Of a DNA stretch of 64,000 nucleotides, positions 35,561-46,137 are shown piece after piece. The DNA is taken from assembly GCA_034359265.1 (NCBI GenBank), contig CP136891.1:12724501-12788500 (forward strand). Reading direction: 5' to 3'. Source of the stretch: Canna indica (Eukaryota; Streptophyta; Magnoliopsida; Zingiberales; Cannaceae). Numbering within the stretch: the stretch's first letter is position 1; each line of letters begins with the position of its first letter. A program made the translations under genes and the position numbers. Under the pieces are notes generated by a model. The model had not been told where the DNA came from and did no database searches. It saw nothing but the letters and a program-made list of their open reading frames with translations.

Positions 35561-35585
35561 TCCTCGCACTTACCCACCTAACTCA

Positions 35586-35902
35586 TTTAATGATATTAAT
35601 AAATGTAATAATTAAAAAATATAATTTTAATAAATTAATTATTTGAACATGTAGATATTTATGTAGGGTAAAAATTTACGTGGAAAGTGGAGAAAGTGGA
35701 AAATTTTGAGAGTGAGTTTAGACGAGAATAATTTGCTGCTTTTATATATATAACTAACAAAAGGATACATGTGCTAGGATCCAATTATAACACATTGCAC
35801 TTAATTGATATATTTAACTCAATTTCTTAATTACATAAGCTCAAAATGTTATTTTGACCCAAAATTTTTTTTTTTTCAATTTTAAACGTACGTGGACTTT
35901 CA
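35586..35902. other. AT-rich flank, nothing recognised
   Basis: AT-rich sequence between the cut end of the gypsy element and the next inverted-repeat element. No gene or repeat was recognised. Confidence 0.5.
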
Positions 35903-35958
35903 GGGCCCGTTTGATACATTGTATAGCACTAGCATGTCTAGTCTGTATCGATTAACAT

Positions 35959-36536
35959 GGGCTCATTTGGTACATCGTATAATATTAGCTTGTATAGTAT
36001 TAGTCTGTATTGACTAACCTGTATAGTACTAGCATATATTGTACTATTATTATACAGTGTTTGGTGCACACATGTACTAGCCTGTATAGTACTAATTTAT
36101 ATTGACTAATTTATATAATATAATATAATATAATATAATATAATATAATATAATATAATATAATATAATATATAAAATAAAATAAAATAAATGTAATGTA
36201 ATGTATTATATATTATATTATATTATATTATATTATATTATATTATATAAAAATTATATAGTATATTTTGTCATTAAAAATATTTTATAAATTAAAATTA
36301 TTTTTTTAATATTTTGTATATATTTTTTAATTTTGGCCGGAGATAAAATGAGTATTCAAAATATTAAAAAATTTAGTGCAGGCTAATGAAGAGCTTTGGG
36401 TGTGTATTACTAATACACCTTATGACAACTTATGAGGTACTATTTTTAGTGCAGGTATTAATTAATATCATTCCCAAATACTGTATAGTATTATCCTAAT
36501 ACTATACAGAAGACATACAGGGTACCAAACGGGCTC
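35959..36536. mobile_element. Inner MITE-like element with GGGCTCATTTGGTAC ends
   Basis: It opens GGGCTCATTTGGTAC and closes GTACCAAACGGGCTC. Its inner text of 'tgtatagtactag' units is shared with the enclosing element. It also holds an (AATAT)n run at 36114-36172 followed by its inverse (36205-36245), which would form a long AT hairpin. Confidence 0.6.
36114..36245. repeat. AT pentanucleotide run and its inverted copy
   Basis: About twelve copies of 'aatat' are followed, after ~30 bases, by about seven copies of 'attat', its inverse. It can fold as a cruciform. Confidence 0.85.
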
Positions 36537-36742
36537 GTATAGTACTAGCTTGTATTATATTATTATTATACATTATTTGGTGTAGATATGTACTAGCTTG
36601 TATAATATTGGTATGTATATATGGACTAATTTATATTGACTAATCTATTATATATATATATATATATAATCATTAAAAATATTTAATTTATATACTTTTA
36701 TTATTTTTAAATTTTTGGTGGGGGTACAATGAGTATTCAAAA

Positions 36743-37740
36743 GGGAAAAGGTACAAAAATCCTCCGATGTTTTCTCGCGGGTACTAAAATACTCCTGACA
36801 TTTTTTGGGATAAAAAATAACCCTCACGTTATGAATTGGGTACAAAAATACCCCTACAGGTAAACGGTGTTAGTTGAGAGATAACGGAGCTGACGTGGCT
36901 GAAGACTAGGACTGACGACGTGGCCAAGACGTTTTCTAACGGGTACTAAAATGCTCCTGATATTTTCTCACGGGTACAAAAACACCCCTAATATTTTCTC
37001 ATGGATACAAAAATACCCCTAACGTTTATTTTGGACCTAAAATACTCTTGAAGTTATTGCAAATTGTACAAAAATAACATCAGACTAACTTTTGTTATGT
37101 GAGACGTAACGAAGATGTCATGGATGCTGACAAAGATGTTGACTTTACACGTGGCACATATGCAGAGAGCAACTTGTCACGCAATCGTAGGGGTGAATAA
37201 ATATTTGATTAATTAAAAAACCGGTTTGAAATCGAACCAAATTTTACAGTTTTCAATTTATTATGTGTCGCTTATGTGGTAAGTTGCTCTCTACATATGC
37301 ATCACGTGTAAAGTCAACATCTTTATCAGCATCCATGACATCTCTGTCTCATCTAACAAAAGTTAGTCTGGTGATATTTTTGTACCATTTTCAATAACCT
37401 TAGGGGTATTTTAGGTCCAAAACAAAGGTTAGGGGTTTTTTAGTACTCGTGAGAAAACGTTGAGGGTATTTTACTACCTGTGAGAAAATGTTAGAGGCAA
37501 TTTTAGTACCCGTGAGAAAACGTCAGGGGCATTTTAGTACCCGTGAGAAAACGTCTTGGCCACGTCATCAGTCTCAGTCATCAGCCACGTCAGCTCCGTT
37601 ATCTCTCAACTAACACTGTTTACCTATAGGGGCATTTTTGTACCCAATTCATAACGTGAGGAGTATTTTTTATCCAAAAAAAACGTTAGGGATAATTTAG
37701 TACCCACAAGAAAACATTAGAGATATTTTTGTACCTTTCT
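36743..37740. mobile_element. Fold-back element, ~1.0 kb with arms of ~450 bases
   Basis: The left arm starts AAAGGTACAAAAAT (after GGG) and the right arm ends ATTTTTGTACCTTT. Along the arms, blocks such as 'gataacggagctgacgtggc' on the left appear inverted as 'gccacgtcagctccgttatc' on the right (about 36880 and 37584). The centre is near 37230, where 'accggtttgaaatcgaacc' lies. Each arm contains several short 'gggtactaaaat.ctcctga..ttttctc' units. No coding capacity. Confidence 0.85.
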
Positions 37741-37750
37741 AGTGTAGGCT

Positions 37751-37967
37751 AAGGTGGGACTTTAACACACACTCCTCACGCTCAAAATCCACATCTGGAG
37801 CGTTCTGTAGGTGGCCCACAATCAACAGTAGGTCTGGCTCTGATACCATGATAGAAAATTAAACTTGGACCTAACTCAACCCTAAAAGCTAGCTCAAAGG
37901 GGAAGGATTGTCAAATCTATTTAAAAACTATCTAGACCACAACCTTAATCAATGTGGGACTTTAACA
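37751..37967 (-). mobile_element. TRIM-type miniature LTR retrotransposon, minus strand, one LTR truncated
   Basis: A 119-base repeat at 37849-37967 begins TGATAGAAAATT and ends GACTTTAACA. The end of a second copy, GTGGGACTTTAACA, stands at 37754-37767. GGCTCTGATACCA at 37836-37848 is the inverse of the tRNA-Met primer site TGGTATCAGAGCC, directly next to the LTR, which fixes the minus orientation. The internal part is only ~80 bases and has no ORF, as in TRIM elements. Confidence 0.75.
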
Positions 37968-38092
37968 AATTACTCATACAATTTATAATAATTTATGAGG
38001 TACTATTTTTAGTGCATATATTAATTAATATCATTCTCAAATACTATATAGTATTATATATAGAAGACTTATACAAAATACCAAATGGGTCC

Positions 38093-38798
38093 TCAAAGTT
38101 TATCATGTTTGGACAACCTTTATCCGAACCAAAATTTTGTTGAATATTTGGACTTCTTGTTGGTATATGTATTCACTCCAAAATTCGACAATATATATAG
38201 GTTCAAAAATATATATTCACTCCTAATTTTGACCATGTATTTGGTCCAAGATATGGCCTGAGCATGCGATTTTTGTGGTTACATGTAATATCACTGTGGA
38301 AGAAGAGAAAGGGATATGAACAAAAGTCATAACGCATCACACACTCATTCAACTTTTTAATTTTTGTTGCATTTTCCTTCATCTTTTGGTTGAAATTTTA
38401 AGATAAATGATGCACGAGATTACCAACAAGGTATTAGATCGCATAGAAGGTGTGTTGACCGACTGGAGTGAGCTGTCATTATTCCAACAGATGATTTAGC
38501 AGATCCTGCCTTTTCGGCCACAAAACAAGCCTCCTACTTGACTAAATTGCAAACCAAATTGGACAAGAGCAGCACCAAAAAGAAGCAACAATTGATGGCG
38601 GTGTTGGTATCATGTCATCTTCCATTTCCTCTCACTTGCATTAGTATTATAATAAGGGTTAAGAGCTAGAAATAGTTTTTACTACGTAAATGTTGTGTTT
38701 AATGTCAACTAAAAATTTTATCATATGTTGCAATTATAATAATACAGAGATTATTATAATTTTTAGTGGGTCATTAACTTTCTATAAATATTTTTTTA
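38093..38798. other. Intergenic stretch with one exon-like fragment
   Basis: Mostly AT-rich. Around 38480-38612 (+) one frame stays open for about 45 codons, reading IPTDDLADPAFSATKQASYL and then a lysine-rich TKLDKSSTKKKQQLMAV segment. It looks like a coding remnant rather than chance, but I do not recognise the protein. The upstream frame has stops. Confidence 0.35.
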
Positions 38799-39664
38799 GG
38801 GATAAACTCAATTTTGGTCCCTATATTTTTACTGATATTTAGTTTTGATCCGTGTAGTTTAAAATTTTTTATTTTAGTTCTTATAATTTCATTTTGTTAG
38901 AAAATTAGTTCTAGCCATCACTCTAGTAACTAACAGTGTTATCTTCAACCCCACGTGGCAATCATTTGTTGACATGTCAATTAAATTAATTTTATCTCTT
39001 TACACGTCACTTAAATTATTTATTTTATTTAACTTCTTAAAAAACTAAAAAACCTAATTTTGGTCTCTATATTTTTACCATCTTTTATTTTTGGTTCATA
39101 TATTTTCATGGCTTTTTTTGTCCTTATTGTTTAAAAAACTTTGATTTTCGTTCTCGTAATTTACTATGTGAGGAAGTTAGTCATTGCCGTCATCGTTATA
39201 CCTTAATAGTGCTTCTATTACTGCTTCCTAAAACTTCTTGCTATAATCGTCTCACAAACTGAAATTGCAAGGTTTTAAAGATAACACTGTTAGTTATTGG
39301 GGGTGACGGCAGAGACTGACTTCCTCACATAGTGAAATTACAAGAACGAAAATCAAAGTATTTTAAACTATAAGGACAAAAAATAAAAGGCAGTGAAACT
39401 ATAGAGACCAAAATTAGGTTTTTTAGTATTTTAAATGTTAAATAAAATAAATAATTTAAATGACGTGTCAAGCAATAAAATTAATTTAATTGACATGTCA
39501 TCGTTGTCACGTATGATTAAAGATAACACTGTTAATCACTGGGTTGATAACATGGACTAATTTTTTAACGGAGTGAAATGATAAGGACTAAAATCAAAAA
39601 TTTTAAATTACAATGACTAAATTAAACAATGGTGAAAATATAGGGACTAAAATTGGGTTCTTCT
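38799..39664. mobile_element. Fold-back element, ~0.87 kb, arms ~430 bases
   Basis: The left arm (from 'ctcaattttggtccctata') is matched inverted by the right arm (to 'tatagggactaaaattggg'). Inner blocks such as 'gaggaagttagtc' (39170) and 'gactgacttcctc' (39313) are also paired, so the palindrome runs to a centre near 39240. Several internal ~90-base sub-units repeat within each arm. No ORF. An AT-only duplication is possible but not decided. Confidence 0.85.
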
Positions 39665-40091
39665 TATTTTTTTTAATAATTTGAGAACATGGCATGCTAA
39701 CTAGGATTAACATATTTATATTTTTATTAAAATTTGAATCATATAAACTGGGGATCTACTTTAGCTTATTATTCAATCCAAGTTTAATTAGAATTTAATA
39801 ATATTAAAAAAAGAGTAAATACCCAAAAAAAATACGAACTTTAGACATTTTCTCATTTTTAGCATAAACTTTTTCCGTTAGCAAGAAAATACACCAACTT
39901 TCATTTCGTTACCCCGTTTAGCATGCACTGTCATTTTTGACGATTTTTGCTGATGTGTCAGTTAACGGTAATGACATGGCAAATTTTATATTACGTGAAT
40001 TATTATTTTAATCAATTTTATTATTAAAAAATTATTATTATTAATGACATGGTCCTTCTTCTCAAAACCTTGACGCTAACTGCACTCCACG

Positions 40092-40096
<5 letters not shown>

Positions 40097-40122
<26 letters not shown>

Positions 40123-40135
40123 GTCGTCGCCATCG
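40097..40135. repeat. (TCG)n trinucleotide run
   Basis: About twelve 'tcg/tcc' triplets at the left edge of the GC-rich cargo. Confidence 0.85.
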
Positions 40136-40149
40136 CAGACGTCTTTGCC

Positions 40150-40420
40150 GAAGAGACTGCACGTCCTCTCTGGCGAAGAGGACGCGCGTCAGTCGGAAAG
40201 GGCGTCACCGACCTCTCTAGCAGAGAGGAGGCGGACCTCTCTGGCGGAAAGAACACGCGTCCTCTCTGCCTCTCTGGCAGAGAGGTCGCACGATCTCCGC
40301 CGGCGGAGAGGATGCGCTATCTCTCTAGCAGAGAGGAGGCGGACACCTCTCCGCTAGAGAGGTCGTGCGACCTCTCGTCTGAGAGGTGTCTGAGAGGTCG
40401 TCGACCTCTCCTCTTCGACT
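40150..40420. repeat. Palindromic 'CCTCTCTGGCAGAGAGG' array
   Basis: At least eight close variants of a short palindrome, 'cctctct(g/a)gc(a/g)gagagg', are spaced 15-35 bases apart, with 'cgcgcgt' and 'gcggac' links. Each could form a hairpin of 6-7 pairs. The ORFs read across it are rich in repeated ser/leu/arg runs and are not believable proteins. Confidence 0.75.
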
Positions 40421-40595
40421 CGGAGATCGCCAAGGCTTTTTCTCCTGCCTCATCGCGGTCCTCGACGGGGCGTTGCCGGAGGAGGTGTCGGATACGAGGG
40501 CCGAGGACTTTGTCGAGCTGGACGTGGTCAGGTCCCCAGCGAGGACCGTGCACTCCAGGGTCAACACAAGGGAAGGGCAGCCGAGTTTTTTATAT

Positions 40596-40768
40596 TTCCT
40601 GATCGGGTAAAGTACTTCCCAATCGGGTGTCCAAAAGCTTTTCTATTTCCCGATCGGGTAAAGTTCTTCCCGATCGAATGTCCAAATTTTTTTTTATTTC
40701 CCGATTGGGTAAAGTTCTTCCTAATCGGGTAAAAAGATATCCCGATCGAATAAAAAAGATATCACAAT
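40596..40768. repeat. 'cccgatcgggtaaag' repeat cluster
   Basis: Seven or so variants of 'ttcccgatcgggtaaagttc' recur at intervals of 20-45 bases, some changed to 'caatcggg' or 'cgatcgaat'. The core CCCGATCGGG is itself palindromic. It follows the hairpin array in the same cargo. Confidence 0.8.
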
Positions 40769-41371
40769 CGGGCTTCTTCTTCGGCTGTGCCTGCTGTTGC
40801 TAGCACTGGAGTTTGATTTGGTGGAAGCCGACGTCGCCGCCGTGTTGTGTGTGGCCATCTCCCATCAACTCCGAGATTTGCGCATGTTCAGTAGACGAAG
40901 CCGTGGCAGCCAACTTCTTCTTCAGCCCGCGCAGGTTTGAGGTTTGAGGTGGTCTGCTTCTTGGCATACGTAAGTCCTTCGTCGACGTGAGGGACGCCGC
41001 CGAGGATCACGTGAAGGTGTACGAGGTGTCGGCGGCCACGAGGAGGAGGTGGGGGGCGAATTCACCGGTCGGTGACGACCATTGAGGGAGAAGATGAGGA
41101 GGAAGCAGAGTAGAGAAGAAAAATAATAATAATAATTTTTTTAATAATAAAATTGATTAAAATAATAAATAATAATCCACGTAAGATAAATATTTGTCAC
41201 GTATTCTTCGTTAAGTGACACATCAGCCAAATTCGTCAAAAATGACGGTGTGTACTAAATGGGGTAACGAAATGAAAGTTAGTGTATTTTCTTGCTAACG
41301 AAAAAAGTTTATGCTAAAAATGAAAAAAAATCTAAAGTTCATATTTTTTATGGATATTTACCCTAAAAAAA

Positions 41372-42250
41372 TAAATCTCAAGTTTCAAAGGTTAAGTTTT
41401 AATAAAATACTAATATTCTAATTCTAATCGACATGTCATGTCTTTAAGATGATAGAAAATCTAAAAACAAAGTTAACAATGGGCTAAAAATCTTAATCAC
41501 TTCTATATTATAGGTTAAATATGATAAAACCTTTAATTTGGTATTAAATTAAATATTTGATGAAAATACGGGCTATAGAAAATTATACTCAAGTTAGGTG
41601 GAAAGTATAATTTTTGAAAAATTAAATAAATTTCATGTATTGTTTGATTAATAGAAAACATTCTACTATTTAAGAGAGTTCTAAATCTCATAAGACACAA
41701 GAAGTAAGTAAATCTTTCCTTGTTTTATAACATGGAAAAGTACAAAAATATTTAATATTTTTAATTATTTTCTATATTTGTAATAACTTTTGTGAATAAT
41801 ATAACATGTATTAATGCAGAACTAAAATACATAGATAATAAGAATAATACTATAGGATATTATAATAATATAATTGAAATTATAATACATATTACTTTGT
41901 CGTTAATAAAAAGTTATTTATATTATTATAATTAAAATATGTTATTGTATATATCATAATGTTATTTTAATGGAGAGCATCTAAGTTAGTTATTTGAAAA
42001 GTAAATAATTAAATCAAACAACAGGTATAAAATTAATTTCTAAAACTATAATAATCAAATATGTATTTGACATTTGTTAAAAAAGTTTATAAGATTTTTT
42101 ACTCATCAAAAAGAAGTTTTCTTATAGAAACTTACTCACAACATAGCAAATAACTCATATGTCAGAATCTTTTGATCCATTCATCCCAATTCAAATATCA
42201 CAAGTAGAGCCCTTCTTAATTTTTATTGTATTTATTTAAATTGTACTCAT
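41372..42250. other. AT-rich intergenic sequence
   Basis: Very AT-rich with no repeat structure or coding stretch that I can support. Confidence 0.5.
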
Positions 42251-42259
42251 TAGTTTTTA

Positions 42260-43535
42260 GGATAATTACTTAAATATATCTTGAACTATGCACTTTATCT
42301 CATTTATGATCAATTTTAAAATATTACCAAATTATATTCCGAACTTTGATATTTGTCTCAATTACATCCTCTCGCCAACTTTCCATCAGCAGCACCGTTA
42401 AAGCGATGACATGGCGCTCTGACGTGGATTAAAATAATATTTTTTATTTAAAAAATATATAAATCACTTTAATTTATATTAAAAAATTATTCTGAGTCAT
42501 GTCGGGGTGAATATAAAGTTATTCTTTAATATAAAATATAAAATAATATTTTATATTATTTAATATAAATCGACATGATTTTTTAATATATTTTTTAAAA
42601 AAACATTATTTTAATCCATGTCAGAATGTCACATCATCGCCTTAACGATGCTGTTGACGGAGAGTTGATGGGAGGATGTAATTGAGATAAATATAGGGAT
42701 GACACCGGGGAGGGTTTGGGACGGCGAAGTCAATCCTATCCCAAACCCATTAAGAAAAGTCAATCTTAAACCCGTCTCAAACCCGCTACTATTTTGAAGA
42801 GTAATTTTCAAATCCATCTCACTAATTTAACGGGTACCCACTAGGTACCCGCTTTTCGTCCGTTAATAAATTTTATATAAAAAATTATTCTGCAATCTAC
42901 ATACTTATGATAACATCTAATAATAGTTAACAAAAATTATATATATAAATTGTTCTACATACTTATCATAACATCTAATATTATATGACTTATACGAATA
43001 GTTTAAAATTCCAAAAAGTGCTCAAATGACAAATATAAACTATAAGTGTTATTGTGTTATCGTGTTAGGGTATAGGTAATTAAAATAGTGTTTCGTTATA
43101 TTATATAATGTGTTAGGGTATAAGTAATTAAATGTGTTATTGTTGTATAATATATATTTAGCTTTAATAAAAAAATTAAATTATATTGAATTCTAATTAA
43201 ATAGACAAAATTATCCTATATACATGGATAACATGAGGGGTATTTTAGTAATTTTATACTTAATAGGTTTGGGACGGGTTTTAGACTAAAACCTTAAACC
43301 CGTCCCAAACCCTACAAGATTTTTACCTTAAAATCTTATACCCGTCCCATGACTTAACGCGGGCACAACCCGCTAATGACCTATCAAGGTCTGGGAGGGG
43401 TGAAATACTCATTTACACAAACACACTGCCATCACTAGACAAATGTCAAAGTTCGAAATATAATTTGATAATATTTTGGAATTGGCCATAAATGAGATAA
43501 AGTGCATAGTTCAAGATATATTTAGGTAATTACTT
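42260..43535. mobile_element. Mutator-like fold-back element with a nested insertion
   Basis: Long inverted arms pair 'taaatatatcttgaactatg' on the left with its inverse at the right, and continue through 'ttccgaactttgatatttg' and 'aacgatgctgttgacggaga' blocks. A perfect 9-bp duplication TAGTTTTTA flanks it (42251-42259 and 43536-43544), which is the Mutator length. The right arm is interrupted at 42695-43438 by another element. There is no ORF. Confidence 0.82.
42695..43438. mobile_element. hAT-type miniature element nested in the fold-back element
   Basis: Ends TAGGGATGACA and, inverted, TAGTGATGGCA match at nine of eleven positions. The 8-base flanks GATAAATA and GACAAATG agree at six positions and look like a decayed duplication. 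Near each end lie 'gggtttgggacgg' and 'cccgtcccaaaccc' blocks in opposite orientations. It breaks the pairing of the host palindrome exactly here. Confidence 0.65.
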
Positions 43536-43639
43536 TAGTTTTTATTGTTTGTGTATTGACAAATATATTCCTTTTAATGTAAACATAGGGAAGAAGCCAA
43601 AGGGAGCATCTTTTCCTCCTTTCTATTGTGCACACCACC

Positions 43640-43756
43640 TCAGGAGACAACTGTGGAGTTGTCCACCTACTGTTGATCCTCCCCTGGAACCCCAAAGCAT
43701 CCATTTGTTGCCGTCCCGCACAGTCCTCTCTTTCTCCCTCTCCCCGTCCGCTAGGT
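43640..43756 (+). other. Possible 5' untranslated exon of the Sec14-like gene
   Basis: A GC-richer stretch with CT-rich leader ('ctctctttctccctctcccc') ends at CCGCTAG|GTGTGT, a plausible splice donor, then a T-rich intron-like sequence follows. It lies ~2.8 kb upstream of the start codon at 46583. Only composition and the donor support this; the 146-codon ORF across it is probably accidental. Confidence 0.35.
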
Positions 43757-45288
43757 GTGTCTCCGTTTTGTTTATTTCTTTCTTTCTTTCTTTTTGGCGA
43801 TTGCTCGCTAAAGTTGGAGCTATGTGTTTGGGCTCTTTGCTCGATCGAAAATGGTGTTTCTTCGCCTCTTTTTTCTCTAGATTGCTTTATATGGATCTTA
43901 CAGTCGTTCCGCTTATCAGTTTAGGGTCTCGTAGAGATTTGATTCGTCGTTTTTTTTTTTTGCTTCACACTCGAATGCTTTTCAAGTGAAAAAACAAAAA
44001 ATCCTTGAATTTGGATGGCACTGGTAGAACTGTTGTTCGGGGATCTCTTGATAACAAGTGTTTTAAGTCTTTGCTTTCGAGATCCATTGATTGCCAATTT
44101 GTCATGTCTCTCTTTTGAGGTTGGTGTGATCAACAATCTCTTCCTCGATCAATAGGCCCCACCTTGACTCCGATTATTGTAGTTTATAGCGTACCGTTTG
44201 GTTTAGAGAATCCGCAATCAAAGGCTTCAAAGTGTCTTGCCACATTATGTGATTCAACTGAGTTTGTCTTGCAAATTGATCTCCAGAAAGAATTTTAAGC
44301 ATATTAGATTATCTCTTTTTGTAAGATTATTGAAATGGTTGGATCGCTAACATGTATTTTATTCTTACAATTATCTTGATGGGAAAAGGAAGGCAGATAG
44401 TTTTAAATTTAGAGTTTTCTAGAGAGTCAATTAGTTTTGATAATTCTAGAGTGTCCCATAGTCATTATATCTTATTAATTAGTAAATATATTCCCAAAGT
44501 CATTAATTAGGCTGGGTCTTGGTCTAATTCTAAAGCCTTTATTAGAAGTCCTAAGAGTCTATATAAGGATGTACTTGTCTACATATCAGATCAGTGATAA
44601 AAGAAGAAATTGATATAATTATCTAGTATTCCCTATACCCTGGATTTGGCCTAAACAGGTTCAGTTCAAGGAGGTGGACTCCTCCCACATTCATTCCATT
44701 TCACTGTTTTCTTCATTTTCCCTATACTACATTTAGTAAATCTCCTGGGCTGCATCATATATGAAGTCAACAAATTATGGATGCTAAAAAGTCTATTTCA
44801 GCTGCACATAACAATTGCACTCAATCATTTAATAGATATACGGGTGTACTTTAAGCTTGTAATAATACTAATATCTAAAGAAATTTGTTTTCACTATGAC
44901 CTGCATTTTTTCTTTGAACACTTATCAATATTGATTCTCCTTGCATTTCTGAATAAACAACAGAAAAAGGAGGGAAATCAGGATCTTGAGCTACCATTAT
45001 GATCTGAAATCCTGCACAATCTTCCTAGTCTGTAGCTTGGATTACTGAATCAGATGATTCTTCCTTTGGGGCAGCTTGTTCACCCAGATTTGCAAAAGAT
45101 TCCATGAACTAATTTGATTTTTTATTCTCTTGATACACCTGAATAACAAATAGATTATTTAGAGAGATCTTGTGTTTTCGTGTGAAGAACTGAATTCTCT
45201 AGTACAGAGGAGATTTTGTGTTCATCCACTCGTATCACAAGAATTCTAGTGTCTCCCATCCTATCTTATCTTGCTTATTTTAAAATAA
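43757..45288. other. Intron-like or intergenic AT-rich sequence
   Basis: No coding domain or repeat was recognised. If 43640-43756 is a leader exon, this is part of its intron. Confidence 0.35.
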
Positions 45289-46137
45289 GGGTGCGTTTGA
45301 TTTGATGGAGTGAATTCATAAGAAATAGGAATTGACAAGGAATAGTATTATCTTTTTTGATTGATATTGTAAATTGATCAAGAATAAGATTATTTTGTTT
45401 GGTTAGCATAACGAATAAATAAGAAATAAAAAAAATTAAATGACCATAATGTCCTTCTTAATAAAACTAAATATATTTATTTATAATAATATTTTATATT
45501 ATAAATTATTGTAATTAATAATAATATAATAAAAATCTGAAAATAATATAAAATAATTTTTTAAATTTATTTATTGTATATATATTTACTTACAATAATA
45601 CTATATATTATAATTTATTATACTTAATAATAATGTAATAAAATCTGAAACTAATATAAAATTATTTAAAATTATTTATTGAATATATTTATTTAAAATA
45701 ATATTTTATATTATATTTATTGTAATTTATAATAAAAAAATAAATTTATTTTGATTTGAGCTTTTGAGGTGTCTCGTCGTCATTGTGCGACAGAACCTCT
45801 CGCACAGAGACAGAGACGCATGTCTCTGTGTCACTGTCTTCGTGCGACACAGAAATGCCTTCTCGACACAGAGACGGCAGAGATGCCTTCTCGACACAGA
45901 GACGACACTTTGTTGTTTCTGTGCGACACAGAGACGACGAATCGGCGTCTCTGCGTCGCTGTCTCCGTGCGACACAGAGACACTATTCCCCACCTCAAAG
46001 TAGAGAATAGTATTCCTTATGTATTTCGGGGGCCCCACTTATTTCAAATTAATTAGGTGTAAACAAAACAAAGGAATAGATGAAATTTCTAGAATACTAT
46101 TCCATTTCTCATCTATCCTCTTGAACCCAACACTACC
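45289..46137. mobile_element. Harbinger/Tourist-like miniature element with GC-rich core
   Basis: It starts GGGTGCGTTTGATT and ends AACACTACC, flanked by TAA (45286-45288 and 46138-46140), the duplication used by PIF/Harbinger elements. Subterminal 'ggaatagtatta' and 'gaatactattcc' blocks are inverted copies. The middle (45765-45995) is a GC-rich array of GACACAGAGACG-type motifs in both orientations. No transposase. Confidence 0.68.
45780..45990. repeat. 'GACACAGAGACG' palindromic array
   Basis: About eight copies of 'gcgacacagagac' and its inverse 'gtctctgtg(t/c)cgc' alternate, with links such as 'gccttctc'. ORFs in four frames over it are a by-product of the repeat. The surrounding element is AT-rich. 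Confidence 0.8.

Larger units (their letters stand above)
33645..35585 (-). mobile_element. Del/Tekay-type Ty3/gypsy internal region, truncated, minus strand
   Basis: Read on the minus strand it holds RNase H (35560-35140), integrase (34850-34050) and the integrase C-terminus (34000-33720), then a purine tract GGAGGGAGGAT just before the LTR. The reverse transcriptase, protease and gag are absent; the element is cut at about 35585. Protein readings closely resemble those of the element at 4821-13862 but with a different LTR, so these are two families of one lineage. Confidence 0.88.
35903..38092. mobile_element. MITE-like element with GGGCCCGTTTGATAC ends, enlarged by insertions
   Basis: The left end GGGCCCGTTTGATAC and the inverse of the right end, GGACCCATTTGGTAT, match at most positions, and both are followed by 'tgtatag/tgtataa' text. 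Between the ends lie a related shorter element (35959-36536), a fold-back element (36743-37740) and a TRIM element (37751-37967). Such ends are common in hAT- or Harbinger-like MITEs. No target duplication was settled. Confidence 0.55.
39813..41363. mobile_element. Non-autonomous DNA element with ~240-base TIRs and GC-rich cargo
   Basis: The left end GAGTAAATACCCA and the inverse of the right end, GGGTAAATATCCA, begin long inverted repeats (39813-40045 and about 41115-41363), with paired blocks such as 'ttagcataaactttttccg'. The flanks carry an 8-bp TAAAAAAA duplication (39805-39812 and 41364-41371), though in A-rich text. The centre (40070-41100) is strongly GC-rich, unlike the arms and surroundings, and may be captured gene sequence, as in Pack-MULEs. 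A transposase is absent. Confidence 0.78.

Noticed and set aside
40049..40610. Overlapping ORFs of 64-102 codons in the GC-rich cargo
   Set aside because: All frames are open because of the palindromic repeats; composition is repetitive ser/arg/leu. Only a short piece near 40430 looks protein-like.
43549..43989. 146-codon ORF on the plus strand
   Set aside because: It spans a probable leader exon, donor and T-rich intron; the translation is low-complexity ser/phe/leu without a domain.
45727..46056. Four overlapping ORFs in the GACACAGAGACG array
   Set aside because: They are caused by the repeat and its inverse; no domain or start context.
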